The notes: generated from the letters alone by a model not told the origin. DNA of 64,000 bases from Acidobacteriota bacterium (GCA_020845575.1 JADLFL010000020.1:52292-116291), one strand, 5' to 3'. Positions 54,356-63,173 are shown, numbered from the stretch's first letter. Translations and numbers: made by a program.

Positions 54356-54882
54356 GCCGACACTGGCCCGCTGGGCGCATCCTCGCTGGCGGCCGGCGCA
54401 CGTCCTTCGAGCGCGTCGACACGCGCGGCCAGGCGGGCGTTCTCGATGGCCAGCTGCTGCACGCACGCCATGAGCACGAAGTCGAGCCGCTCCTGGCGCG
54501 CGAAGTTCTCTCGGCTGTAGTCGTACAACCATCGCGTGAGCGGCAGCAGCAGCCGCTGCTTGACCCAGACGATCGCGCCACCCGCCATCGGCCGATGGCT
54601 CGAGAGGCGCAGCGACGGGCTCACGCGCCAGTCATCCTCGTCGTCCATGAGCTCGGGCAGGAGGAGGCGCTGGCGATCGCCCTGCTGGAGCGCGCGCTCC
54701 AGCAACTGCTCGGCCGCGAGGAAGATGGCCGGGTCGTCGAAGTCACGGACGCCGCTGCGCGCGAGCCGGGTCCGCACCTCGTTCCGCACGCGCGCCCTGA
54801 CGTCGGCCATGACGTCCTCGGTGGCGATCGCCTGTCGATCCGCGGTGGCAGACGACACAACGGGCTGCTCGGGCGTCGTCAC
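54352..54882 (-). CDS. Hypothetical protein coupled to glycosyltransferase
   Basis: A 176-residue soluble protein. The middle segment RWLYDYSRENFARQERLDFVLMACVQQLAIENARLAARVDALEG forms an amphipathic helix ending in a coiled coil. This 'YDYSRENFARQ' region recurs next to, or fused with, glycan-assembly methyltransferases and glycosyltransferases. GTG 54882 is the start; TAGACT lies 10 nt upstream. It overlaps the glycosyltransferase by 4 nt, so they probably act together; the role is unknown. Confidence 0.7.
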   Translation of the reverse strand: MTTPEQPVVSSATADRQAIATEDVMADVRARVRNEVRTRLARSGVRDFDDPAIFLAAEQLLERALQQGDRQRLLLPELMDDEDDWRVSPSLRLSSHRPMAGGAIVWVKQRLLLPLTRWLYDYSRENFARQERLDFVLMACVQQLAIENARLAARVDALEGRAPAASEDAPSGPVSA

Positions 54883-54980
54883 GACAGGTCGCAGTCTATC
54901 GCACGCCGGTCCCGTGCCCGGCTGCCTGTTGCCGTATCCTTGTAGTTCGGGCCGGCGTCTGGCCCCTCGACTCCCTCTGC

Positions 54981-55640
54981 ATGGAACTGTTCACGGATCT
55001 CTTCAACTGGCTCCGCACGCTGCACACCGACGAGGGCGTGAGGGCCCTGATCGCGTGGGGCGGACTCACCGTCCTGGTCGGCATCGTGTTTGCCGAGACC
55101 GGCCTGCTGGCCGGCTTCTTCCTCCCCGGAGACTCGCTCCTCGTGACGGCCGGCGTGGTCTGCGCGGGCGCGTTCCCGGGCTTGCCCCCCATGAACATCT
55201 GGGTGGCCAACGCGTTGCTCGTGATCGCCGCCGTGGTCGGCGATCAGGTGGGCTACGTGCTCGGCACGCGCGCGGGCAGGGCCATCTACAACAGGCCCGA
55301 TTCGAGGTTCTTCAAGAAGAAGTACCTCTACGAGGCGCAGGAGTTGTATGCCCACAAGGGCGGCCTGTCGCTCGTCATCGCGCGCTTCGTGCCCGTGATG
55401 CGCACGTTCGTGCCCTTCATCGCCGGTGTCGCGCAGATGCCGTATCGCAGCTTCGTCTTCTACAACATCTTCGGTGGCGTGCTGTGGGTGACGAGCCTGT
55501 TGTGGATCGGTTACTTCCTCGGCTTGAGTCCTCTCGCCGATCAAATCCACCACATCATCCTGGTGGTGATTCTGGTGTCGGTGCTGCCGCTCCTGTGGGA
55601 GGTCTACAAGCGCGGGCAGCACGCGACGGGCAGGGGATGA
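54981..55640 (+). CDS. DedA family membrane protein
   Basis: A 219-residue VTT-domain protein. DedA signatures are VFAETGLLAGFFLPGDSLLVTAG, GDQVGYVLGTRAG and the conserved GG and R in FVPVMRTFVPFIAGVAQMPYR. DedA proteins take part in proton-dependent lipid (undecaprenyl-phosphate) flipping and membrane homeostasis. Its stop overlaps the start of a second VTT protein (ATGA 55637-55640). Confidence 0.93.
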   Translation: MELFTDLFNWLRTLHTDEGVRALIAWGGLTVLVGIVFAETGLLAGFFLPGDSLLVTAGVVCAGAFPGLPPMNIWVANALLVIAAVVGDQVGYVLGTRAGRAIYNRPDSRFFKKKYLYEAQELYAHKGGLSLVIARFVPVMRTFVPFIAGVAQMPYRSFVFYNIFGGVLWVTSLLWIGYFLGLSPLADQIHHIILVVILVSVLPLLWEVYKRGQHATGRG

Positions 55641-56383
55641 CGACCGAGCCCGAGCGCGGCATGCCGACGGCCGCACGCCGTCTGGCGCCGCTGGCGGTCG
55701 TGTCGCTGCTGCTGCCACCCATCGGGGCCGCACTGCTCATCGGCTACCTGTCACGCATCGGGCCGTGGCTCCAGTCGCTGGGCGGACGCGGCGTGGCGCT
55801 GTACGTCGCGGGGTTTGCCGTCCTGGGCGGTTTCGCCCTGCTGCCCACGTACGCACCCGCCATTCTCGGCGGCTGGGCGTTCGGCGATCGCGTGGGCCTG
55901 CCGGCCGCGCTCGCGGGGTTCGCACTCGCGGCGGGGATCAACTACGCGTGGGCGCGATGGCTGTCGGCCGACCACGCGGCAGCGGCCCTCGCGGAACGGC
56001 CCCGCTGGCTCACCGTGCGTAACGCCCTCGTCGGGCAGTCCTGGTGGAAGACGCTGCTCGTGGTGGCACTGGTCCGCGTGCCGCCCAACTCACCGTTCGC
56101 GCTGAGCAACGCCGCGATGGCCGCCGCGCGCGTGGTGCCCGGCGCGTATCTCCTTGGCACGCTGATCGGCCTCGCGCCGCGCACCGCCGTCGCCGTGCGG
56201 GCCGGCTCCCACCTCTCCACGCTCGACTTCAGCCATCGCGACGCCTTCGGCTCGGTCGTCGTCACCATCGTCGTATCGGTCGCGGTACTGGGCGTGCTCG
56301 GCTGGCTGGCCCGCCGCGCGCTCGACTCCGCGATCGCGGCCCACGCACCCGCCGCAGACACCGACACCGCGCCACGCGGCTAG
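55637..56383 (+). CDS. TVP38/TMEM64-like VTT-domain membrane protein
   Basis: A 248-residue protein with about six TMs. It has the VTT core AILGGWAFGDRVGLPAALAGFALAAGINYAWARWL and the conserved ALVRVPPNSPFALSNAAMAAARVVPGAYLLGTLIGLAPRTAVAV. It is translationally coupled to the DedA gene, so the two may act as partner lipid carriers (inference). Confidence 0.88.
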   Translation: MTTEPERGMPTAARRLAPLAVVSLLLPPIGAALLIGYLSRIGPWLQSLGGRGVALYVAGFAVLGGFALLPTYAPAILGGWAFGDRVGLPAALAGFALAAGINYAWARWLSADHAAAALAERPRWLTVRNALVGQSWWKTLLVVALVRVPPNSPFALSNAAMAAARVVPGAYLLGTLIGLAPRTAVAVRAGSHLSTLDFSHRDAFGSVVVTIVVSVAVLGVLGWLARRALDSAIAAHAPAADTDTAPRG

Positions 56384-56444
56384 CGTCATGGCAGGCCCGG
56401 ACGTGTGTGTCCGGCCAATCAGGTTGTAGGATCGCGACACCACC

Positions 56445-57611
56445 GTGCCTTTCGATTGCCGCTTCCAGTATGCGTACGGTCACCACGCCTGCGAGGCCGA
56501 CTGTCCCACCCGCCATCCACTGAGCGGGTTCCTCTATCAGCGGGTCGCCACGCACGACGATGCCCCGGTGCCAGAGGCGGGCACGATCGACATCGCCGTG
56601 CTCGACATGAACCACGGCTGGCCGAATCTCGGCCACGCGGCGGTGATCCGCTCCCTGCGCCAGGTGGTGTGTGACGCGCGCGACGCGCTCGAGCAGGCGG
56701 GCTTGCGCGTGCGCGTGACCTCCTACGACGTGCGTCGCCACGGCGGACGCCCCGCCGTCGACGACCAGGCGGGTCTGCTCTGCATCGGAACGGGTGGGCC
56801 CGGTCACCTCGATCCACGCCGCAACGACGGCGTCGATCCCGGTAGCCAGGGCATCACGGAGGATCCGTCGTGGGAGCCCGTGGTGTTCGAGTTCTTCGAT
56901 GACCTCCGGGACCACCCTGAAGGCGCCTTCCTCGCGATCTGCCACAGCTTCGGCATCATGTGCCGCTGGCTGGGCGTGGCCGACGCGCATCTGCGCGGGG
57001 CCGACAAGGGCGGCAAGAGCGCCGGCATCCTCGAGAACGCGCTCACGGCCGACGCCGCCGCGCACCCATGGTTCCGGTTCCTGAGCGGGCAGGCCGGCGA
57101 CGCCCGGCGCATCGCCGTGCTCGACAGCCGCCTGTACGACCTGCTGCCCGATCGCCCGCTCCCGCCGGGCATGCACGCCATCGGCTACGAGACGCTCGGC
57201 GTGGGCGGCACTCAGGGCCCGGCCCTGACGATGCTCGAAGTGGAGCGGATGCGGGAAGACGGCATGCCGCGCATCTTCGGCGTCAATCATCATCCGGAGA
57301 TCGTCAATCGACCGCGCCAGCTCGCGTTGCTGCGACGGCGTCACGCCGCCGGCAAGATCGACGACCGATGGTATGAAGAACGGCGGAAGACCCTGATGGA
57401 CGCGCTCGACGATCCGGCCCGCGAACAGCAGCTCGCCCTCACTTCCAGCTTCTCGCTGCACGGGCCATTGCGGTATCACGTGCTGCGACGGGCACGCCTG
57501 GCGGCCGAGCGTCTCGGGCGGCGCTGGCCCCTCCACGAGCGCGCCACACCACTGGCGATGCTGGCCGGCGGCGAGGTGCTGTCGCTCGACGAGCTGGGAG
57601 CCGCACTGTGA
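56445..57611 (+). CDS. Class I glutamine amidotransferase-like protein
   Basis: A 388-residue protein. After a Cys/His-containing N-terminus (QYAYGHHACEADCPTRHPLSG), a class I glutaminase fold begins at about 48 (IDIAVLDMNHGWPNLGHA). Its nucleophile is Cys166 in LAICHSFGIMCRWL, with the His283/Glu285 dyad in NHHPEIV. A helical C-terminal extension (about 300-388) is unusual for stand-alone glutaminases. It would release ammonia from glutamine for the ATP-grasp enzyme encoded directly downstream (GTGA overlap). The start is GTG 56445; TAGGAT lies 12 nt upstream. Confidence 0.82.
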   Translation: MPFDCRFQYAYGHHACEADCPTRHPLSGFLYQRVATHDDAPVPEAGTIDIAVLDMNHGWPNLGHAAVIRSLRQVVCDARDALEQAGLRVRVTSYDVRRHGGRPAVDDQAGLLCIGTGGPGHLDPRRNDGVDPGSQGITEDPSWEPVVFEFFDDLRDHPEGAFLAICHSFGIMCRWLGVADAHLRGADKGGKSAGILENALTADAAAHPWFRFLSGQAGDARRIAVLDSRLYDLLPDRPLPPGMHAIGYETLGVGGTQGPALTMLEVERMREDGMPRIFGVNHHPEIVNRPRQLALLRRRHAAGKIDDRWYEERRKTLMDALDDPAREQQLALTSSFSLHGPLRYHVLRRARLAAERLGRRWPLHERATPLAMLAGGEVLSLDELGAAL

Positions 57612-59146
57612 TTCCGAAACCGCCGTTTGCCGCCACCCTCTCGTCCGAAGAGGAACTGCGCCGCTTCGAGGAGCTCAAGCCGCGCCTGAACCAGGTGTGG
57701 GACGTGCTGATGCGCACGGCCGACCAGCCGGGCACGTCGGTGGTCGTGCCTTCGCTCACGCTCGATCAGGACGAGCTGCGCAAGCTCGATGGCGCCACGT
57801 TCTACGAGGAGCGGCTGCTGTTCCTGCTGATCCGCCTGCGCAATCCGCGCGCGCACGTCGTGTACGTGACGTCGCAGCCGGTGCATCCGCTCATCCTCGA
57901 CTACTACCTGCACCTGCTGGCCGGCGTGCCCGCCAGCCACGCACGCGCGCGGCTGACGATGCTGTGCGCGTACGACGCGTCACCACGGCCGCTCACGCAG
58001 AAGATCCTGGAACGTCCGCGCCTCATCGAACGTATTCGCGACGCCATCCCCGATCCCTCGCGCGCGTATCTCACGATCTTCAACGCCACGCCGCTCGAAC
58101 GGAAGCTCGCCGTGCTGCTGGGGATCCCGCTCAACGGCCTCGATCCGACGCTCAACTACCTCGGCACGAAATCAGGCAGCCGGAAGGTGTTCCGCGAGGC
58201 GGGGGTCGAGCTGCCCGAAGGCTTCGAGGATCTGACGGGTGAAGCGGACGTCGAGGACGCGCTCGTCGAACTCGGCGCACGTCGGCCCGGCCTGCGCAAG
58301 GCCGTCGTGAAGTTGAACGAGAGCTTCTCCGGCGAAGGCAACGCGATCTTCAGGTACCCGGAGGAACCTGACGACAGGCTCGCGATCCGCAAGGCGCTGC
58401 GCGAGCTCGAGTTCGCGGTGCCGTGGGAGACCTACCAGAACTACTTCCAGAAGTTCACGCGCATGGGCGGCATCGTGGAGGAGTTCATCGAGGCCGCGAT
58501 CAAGGTGTCGCCGTCGGCGCAGCTGCGCACGAGCCCGACGGGCGAAGTGCTGCCAACTTCGACACACGATCAGATCCTGGGCGGGCCGTCGGGACAGGTG
58601 TACCAGGGCTGCAGCTTCCCCGCGCACGAGGACTACCGGATGGCCATCCAGCACCGGAGCGTCCTCATCGGCGAGGTGCTGGCGAAGAAGGGCGTGGTGA
58701 GCCGGTTCGGCGTGGACTTCCTGGCGTTCAAGGACGCGCCCGACGATCCGTGGAAGCTGACGGCACTCGAGATCAACCTCCGCGTGCTCGGTACCACGCA
58801 CCCGTTCCTCGCGCTGCAGTTTCTCACCGGCGGCACGCTCGATCCTGATACGGGCAACTTCGTATCACTCAGCGGCCGGCCGAAGTATTACATGGCCACC
58901 GACAACCTCCGCGCCACGACATATCGTGGCGTCCTCCCCGAAGACCTCATCGACATCGTCACCGACAACGGTCTGCATTACAGTCACCGCACGGAATCAG
59001 GCGTCCTCTTCCACCTCATCGGCGCCCTGTCCGAGTACGGAAAACTGGGTCTCACCGTGATCGCCGGCAGCCCGGAGGAAGTCCAGGACCTCTACGCACG
59101 GACGCTGGACGTGCTCGCCAGGGAGACGGGGATTGGGCATGAGTGA
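57608..59146 (+). CDS. ATP-grasp ligase related to peptide ligase PGM1
   Basis: A 512-residue enzyme with an ATP-grasp core. The lead-in GLDPTLNYLGTKSGSRKVFREAGVELPEGF is the subdomain that presents ATP; Lys in KAVVKLNESFSGEGNAIF anchors phosphate; metal-binding acids lie in GVDFLAFKD and TALEINLRVLGTTHP. An N-terminal domain (about 1-180) and C-terminal PGM1_C-like region (about 420-505) match the PGM1-related peptide ligases, which activate a carboxylate as acyl phosphate. It starts GTG 57608, overlapping the amidotransferase. The pair probably makes an amide or short peptide; substrates are unknown. Confidence 0.82.
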   Translation: MIPKPPFAATLSSEEELRRFEELKPRLNQVWDVLMRTADQPGTSVVVPSLTLDQDELRKLDGATFYEERLLFLLIRLRNPRAHVVYVTSQPVHPLILDYYLHLLAGVPASHARARLTMLCAYDASPRPLTQKILERPRLIERIRDAIPDPSRAYLTIFNATPLERKLAVLLGIPLNGLDPTLNYLGTKSGSRKVFREAGVELPEGFEDLTGEADVEDALVELGARRPGLRKAVVKLNESFSGEGNAIFRYPEEPDDRLAIRKALRELEFAVPWETYQNYFQKFTRMGGIVEEFIEAAIKVSPSAQLRTSPTGEVLPTSTHDQILGGPSGQVYQGCSFPAHEDYRMAIQHRSVLIGEVLAKKGVVSRFGVDFLAFKDAPDDPWKLTALEINLRVLGTTHPFLALQFLTGGTLDPDTGNFVSLSGRPKYYMATDNLRATTYRGVLPEDLIDIVTDNGLHYSHRTESGVLFHLIGALSEYGKLGLTVIAGSPEEVQDLYARTLDVLARETGIGHE

Positions 59147-59226
59147 GAAAAGGGCTCGAAAGTCCAAAGGGTAAAGGATAAGGACAGCGAAAAAGGCGAA
59201 AAGGGGGCAAGGAGAAAGGGCAACGC
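59147..59226 (+). repeat. Polypurine tract P1
   Basis: Starts at the stop codon of the ATP-grasp gene. Nearly all purine on the plus strand, with recurring words AAAGTCCAAAGGG and CAGCGAAAAAGGCG. Five relatives lie within 5 kb. Confidence 0.88.
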
Positions 59227-59265
59227 GCGACGTTGCAAAGGCACCGGCGCAGCCCGTGCTGTTCG

Positions 59266-60150
59266 TCAGGTCCACGCGAGGCTCGAACAGTTGGACGCAA
59301 TAGCCTTGAGGAGCGCGGTCTCTCCGTCCCATTCCGGCTCGTGGCAGCCAAGTCCGGCAGCGAGAGTTCGCACATCGGGACCCGACAGGAGCGTGCACGC
59401 GTGCAGCAGCGCTTGTTGCTCCCAGTCGAAGGCGTCTCGAACTCGGTGCTTCGCCTCCCGCAGCGTGGCAGCGTCGCCAATCGAACGAAGCCCCAGCACG
59501 GCCTGGCGCCTGACGAATGCCGAGCGTGAGCTCCGTGCAAGAACTCGCAACTGAGCCAGGTGTCGTCGGTTTGTCGATGTAGCAAACGGCGCCAACAGCC
59601 ACACCGCTTCATGCTCGTCGCAAGGCAGTCTGGCGGCGGCGACCAACTCGAGCAACTCCGAGCCCAGGCTTGGGCGATGCCGTTCGAGAGCATCGAGCGG
59701 CTGAAAGTAGCAGGCGAGCGCGTCCACAACCGGAAGTAGATCGGGAAGGTTGTCGGCGATGAGGTCCAGCGCTTCGACACGGTGCTCAACTGGCAGCAGC
59801 CGCAACAGCAGTCTGAGCGGCCTCGGATCGGCCAGCCGAGTGTCGAGCGCCTGTTGCACAACCGCTTGCCAATCTATCGCGTCGACGACGGCACGTTGCG
59901 CCTGGCTGAGGTCCTTGTCTTGAAGGTGAGTATCAGGCCCACGGAAGCGTCTCGTCGTCGAGCGCGGTGGCCAGTTCAGCCACCCCGTGACGACGCAGTT
60001 CTCGATCGATGAGGAACGTGGCGGTGTGGCGTAGCCACTCGTTGTGGGCGTGCCATCGCGCAATGTGGGAGAACTGTGCGATGGCACTGTCGCTCGAGAG
60101 TCCTGGTCGCTCAGCGAGGCCGCGCACGACTTCGAGTGCGTCTTTCCCGT
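59266..60150 (-). pseudogene. Truncated, frameshifted HEAT-like protein remnant
   Basis: Two coding-like frames on the minus strand join near 59940: upstream KDALEVVRGLAERPG through ELATALDDETLPWA, then after a frame change PDTHLQDKDLSQAQRAVVDA through to 59266. The second part is alpha-helical with HEAT-like units (SAFVRRQAVLGLRSIGDAATL). No start or N-terminal domain is present: the reading frame dissolves into polypurine tract P2 at about 60150. I read it as the 3' remnant of a larger gene. The family is not recognised. Confidence 0.55.
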
Positions 60151-60226
60151 TGGGCGTTCGCTTCTCGTCTTGTTCCTTCCGCCTTTCTCGCTGCCCTTGT
60201 CCCTTACGCTTTGGACTTTTCCCTTG
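60150..60226 (-). repeat. Polypurine tract P2 (purine on minus strand)
   Basis: Begins right after the methyltransferase stop (60227) on that gene's sense strand, with the words CAGCGAGAAAGGCGGAAGG. It runs into the truncated gene. Confidence 0.88.
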
Positions 60227-60955
60227 TCATTTCACTGCTGTGCCGACGACCCAGGCGTCGTCTATCTCCTGCACGGTGAACTCGGTGAAGCCCGCCTTGC
60301 GGAAATAGACCTCGAACTCCTGTGGCGTCGACGTCTGGCCGATCTGCGGCGGCCTGGTCTCCGGTGACCTCGCGCGCGACGATTGGAAGAAGTCCCAGCC
60401 GTAGCCCGTGCACAGCGAGATGTTGTCGACGTAGAGGCGTCCCCCGGGTCGGAGCACGCGCCTGGCTTCTTCGATGTAACTGAAGCGCTCCCACTCGGAG
60501 ATGTGCATGAAGACGACGGTGCAGTACACGAGGTCGAGCGATTCACTCGGGATAGGCCCGAGGTCGTATCCTGAAATCTCCACAGCGTGCACGTTGGGCT
60601 TGTCGGCGAGGCGCCGGCGCGTGTGCAACACCATGTTGGGAGAGACATCGGTGCCCGTCCACGACCGGCAACGCGGGGCCAGTGCAGCGCCCACGCGCCC
60701 CACGCCGCACCCGATCTCCAGCACGTCGTCGGCGGGTCGGATGCCCACGAGACGATCGAGTTGTCCAATGAAGTAGTCGGCCGAACGTACGAGCTGATCC
60801 TCGTCTGTCGAGCCCTGCACCCAGAACTTGGCACCGTCTTCCGTCTTGGCAAGACCGCGCCACACGTCCTTGTATGCGTGACGAGGCAGAACAGGCTCCG
60901 GCTCCTCCTCCTTGCCTCGAATCCGCTCCATCAGCCGCCTGAACACGCCGCCCAT
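60227..60955 (-). CDS. Class I SAM-dependent methyltransferase
   Basis: A 242-residue methyltransferase. Motif I is VLEIGCGVGRVGAAL (about 78-92), with the acidic post-motif in GTDVSPNMV. Motif IV is LDLVYCTVVFMHIS and post-motif region ARRVLRPGGRLYVDNIS. The N-terminus is basic (FRRLMERIRGKEEEPE). The substrate is unknown. ATG 60955 is preferred to TTG 60964. Polypurine tracts flank it on both sides. Confidence 0.88.
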   Translation of the reverse strand: MGGVFRRLMERIRGKEEEPEPVLPRHAYKDVWRGLAKTEDGAKFWVQGSTDEDQLVRSADYFIGQLDRLVGIRPADDVLEIGCGVGRVGAALAPRCRSWTGTDVSPNMVLHTRRRLADKPNVHAVEISGYDLGPIPSESLDLVYCTVVFMHISEWERFSYIEEARRVLRPGGRLYVDNISLCTGYGWDFFQSSRARSPETRPPQIGQTSTPQEFEVYFRKAGFTEFTVQEIDDAWVVGTAVK

Positions 60956-60963
60956 GCGTTTCA

Positions 60964-61034
60964 ACGTTACCCTTTCCCCTTTGTCCCTTCCGCCTTTTTC
61001 GCTGTCCTTACCCTTTGACCTCTGGTCTTTTCAC
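60964..61034 (-). repeat. Polypurine tract P3 (purine on minus strand)
   Basis: On the GH88-like gene's sense strand, it contains GGACAGCGAAAAAGGCGG and overlaps the last nine codons of that gene, including its stop at 61008. Confidence 0.88.
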
Positions 61035-62378
61035 TTGTCTCTGTATCAGCCCTGCCACCTCCCGTACGTGGTAGTCGCCCCACATGCAGGACTCGCCGCA
61101 GGGAATGGAGCGGCCCTTCGGGATGTGGTCCCAGCCGTTCGGGCGGTGGTACACGGCATGGAGCAGCAGCCCCTGGTGCTTCGGGTTCAGTGACAGGTAG
61201 GGCTCCGAGAGCAGCGTGCGGGCGGTGGTGAGGCCCGCGGCGAGATAGCGCGCGCCGTCACGGCGCCGGCCTTGTGACGTGAGGTACTGACCGAGCAGGA
61301 TCAGGCCTTGCGCGGCAATCGCGCCGGCGGAGCTGTCGACTGGTTCGTGATCGTTGTACGGGTCGGCGGGACGATCGAGGTGGTCGGGCATCCGCGCCAG
61401 GCCCGGCGCGCCCGTGTCCCAGTACGGCACGCCGCATGTCGGCGTGTTGGCGATGTAGAAGTCCGCCGTGGCGCGCGCGGCGTCGAGGAAGCGCGCGATG
61501 ACGCTCGCCTTCTTCTCGCCGATCGCCTTGAACTCGCTCGACGGGCGCGACTCGATGAACGGCAGCTGCTCGGCGTATCCCGTGAGCACCCACGCGAGGC
61601 CGCGCGTCCACGTCGTGAAGGGCGAATAGCCCTGCTGCGTCGACGGACAGCGATACGACCCGTCGTTCAGGTTGAAGATCGACTCGTGCGCCACGCGGCC
61701 CTTCACGTCGTACGCGTCGCGCCGCCGGCCGAAGTACACGTTGAAGCGGGCGTTCGTATCGGCGTGCTGGATGAGACGCTTGAGCAGCGAGATCTTCCTG
61801 TCGCGCTCGCCCATCAGCACGTGCCCGAGCGCGTGCGCCACGGCCAGCGATCGCAGGGATCGCATCGTGTCGGCAAAGAGCGAGTGCGGGCCGTTGAAGG
61901 AATAGATGTATCCGAGTCCGTCCGGCAGGTCCGTCCATCGTGCGGCCTGGATCGCCCCTGACACCTTCAACGCCAACTCGTAGAAGTTCACTTCCCAATC
62001 GGTGGCGGCGAATCGTCCTTCTCGCGCGAGGCGCAGGAGGTTGCCGTACGTGGAGACGTTGTTGAAGCCGTGATCGTGGACGCCCACGTGACTCACGTGC
62101 GTGGCCATGTGCGCCAGCGTGGCGCGACGGCCAATCGCGAGCATCGCCGGATCGCCCGTGGCTTCGAACTGCAGGAGCGCGGAGCCGAACTGGAACCCCT
62201 GAGTCCACTCCGTCCAGCCGCGCGACGAGTACCTGCCACGTATCGTGAAGACGGGCGTGCCCTCCGACCGATTCCACGTCGTCTCGATGAGCGCGAGCTT
62301 GCGGGCCGAGAGGTCGAAGAGGCGCTCGGTGTGACCGAGCAGCGCGGCGGGCGTGAGCGTGGAGTCGATGGCAATCAT
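61008..62378 (-). CDS. GH88-like glycoside hydrolase (unsaturated uronyl hydrolase type)
   Basis: A 456-residue (alpha/alpha)6-barrel protein. Markers: WTQGFQFGSALLQFEATGD, YIYSFNGPHSLFADTMRSLRSL with a probable catalytic Asp, STQQGYSPFTTWTRGLAWVLTG, NDHEPVDSSAGAIAAQGLI and CMWGDYHVREVAGL. This is the GH88/GH105 plan, which hydrates and cleaves unsaturated uronic acid from glycosaminoglycan- or pectin-type oligosaccharides. No signal peptide, so it acts in the cytoplasm. It overlaps the SDR gene (ATGA). Its C-terminal QVKRPEVKG is encoded by polypurine repeat. Confidence 0.8.
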   Translation of the reverse strand: MIAIDSTLTPAALLGHTERLFDLSARKLALIETTWNRSEGTPVFTIRGRYSSRGWTEWTQGFQFGSALLQFEATGDPAMLAIGRRATLAHMATHVSHVGVHDHGFNNVSTYGNLLRLAREGRFAATDWEVNFYELALKVSGAIQAARWTDLPDGLGYIYSFNGPHSLFADTMRSLRSLAVAHALGHVLMGERDRKISLLKRLIQHADTNARFNVYFGRRRDAYDVKGRVAHESIFNLNDGSYRCPSTQQGYSPFTTWTRGLAWVLTGYAEQLPFIESRPSSEFKAIGEKKASVIARFLDAARATADFYIANTPTCGVPYWDTGAPGLARMPDHLDRPADPYNDHEPVDSSAGAIAAQGLILLGQYLTSQGRRRDGARYLAAGLTTARTLLSEPYLSLNPKHQGLLLHAVYHRPNGWDHIPKGRSIPCGESCMWGDYHVREVAGLIQRQVKRPEVKG

Positions 62379-63160
62379 AGGCGCGTGATGTGCAGGCCAC
62401 CGTCGACGTGGAACACGTCGCCGGTCGTGAACGGAAAGTAACCGGAGAGGATCGCGCGGACGGCCCTGCCGACGTCTTCGGCGGTGCCCCAGCGCCGCTG
62501 CGGCACGAGTCCTTCGGCCAGCAGCGCGTCGTACTTCTCCTTCACCCCGGCCGTCATGTCCGTGGTCATGATGCCCGGACGCACTTCGACCACCTGGATG
62601 TTCTCGTCGGCGAGCCGCGTGGCCCACAGCCGAGACGCCATGGCCAGGCCCGCCTTCGAGATGCAGTACTCACCGCGATTGAGCGACACGGTGTCCGCCG
62701 AGATCGACGTGACGAAGACCACCTTGAAGCCGCCCGCGAGCGCCGGCGCGTAGCTGTTGATCAGCCAGTGATTGGCAATTGCCTGCGTCAGGAAGAACGG
62801 TCCCTGGAGATTGACGTGCATCAACTCCTCGAACGACGCGACGGTCATCTCCGTGATGTCGACGCGCGCGCGCGGCGCCATGCCGGCGTTGTTGACCAGC
62901 GCGTCGATCCTGCCGAACGCGTCGATCGTCTTCTCCACGATGTCGAAGCGCCCTTCGCGATCGGCGACGTTGCCTTTCACGATCGTGAACCGCTGCTCCT
63001 CACGCGATGCCGCGCGCTGACACAGCTGCACGGTCTCCTGCGCGGCGTCCTCGTTGCTGAGGTAGTTGATGGCGACAGACAGACCAGCCGCCGCGGCTTC
63101 GATCGCAATCCCCCGACCGAGCCCGCGGCTGCCGCCCGTCACGAGTACGACAGGAACCAT
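62375..63160 (-). CDS. Short-chain dehydrogenase/reductase
   Basis: A 261-residue classical SDR. The NAD(P) motif is VTGGSRGLGRGIAIE, with NNAG at LVNNAGMAPRA, the catalytic Ser in VTSISAD, and Tyr/Lys in GEYCISKAGLA. The C-terminal TGDVFHVDGGLHI is FabG-like. Coupled to the GH88-like gene, it probably reduces or oxidises a keto sugar or keto-uronate in the same route (inference). ATG 63160 has TACAAT 7 nt upstream. Confidence 0.92.
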   Translation of the reverse strand: MVPVVLVTGGSRGLGRGIAIEAAAAGLSVAINYLSNEDAAQETVQLCQRAASREEQRFTIVKGNVADREGRFDIVEKTIDAFGRIDALVNNAGMAPRARVDITEMTVASFEELMHVNLQGPFFLTQAIANHWLINSYAPALAGGFKVVFVTSISADTVSLNRGEYCISKAGLAMASRLWATRLADENIQVVEVRPGIMTTDMTAGVKEKYDALLAEGLVPQRRWGTAEDVGRAVRAILSGYFPFTTGDVFHVDGGLHITRL

Positions 63161-63167
63161 GGGCTGA

Positions 63168-63173
63168 ATTGTA
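63168..63173 (-). promoter_or_regulatory. Putative -10 box (TACAAT) for SDR-GH88 operon
   Basis: Minus-strand TACAAT ends 7 nt before the SDR ATG at 63160; polypurine tract P4 lies immediately upstream. Confidence 0.45.
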
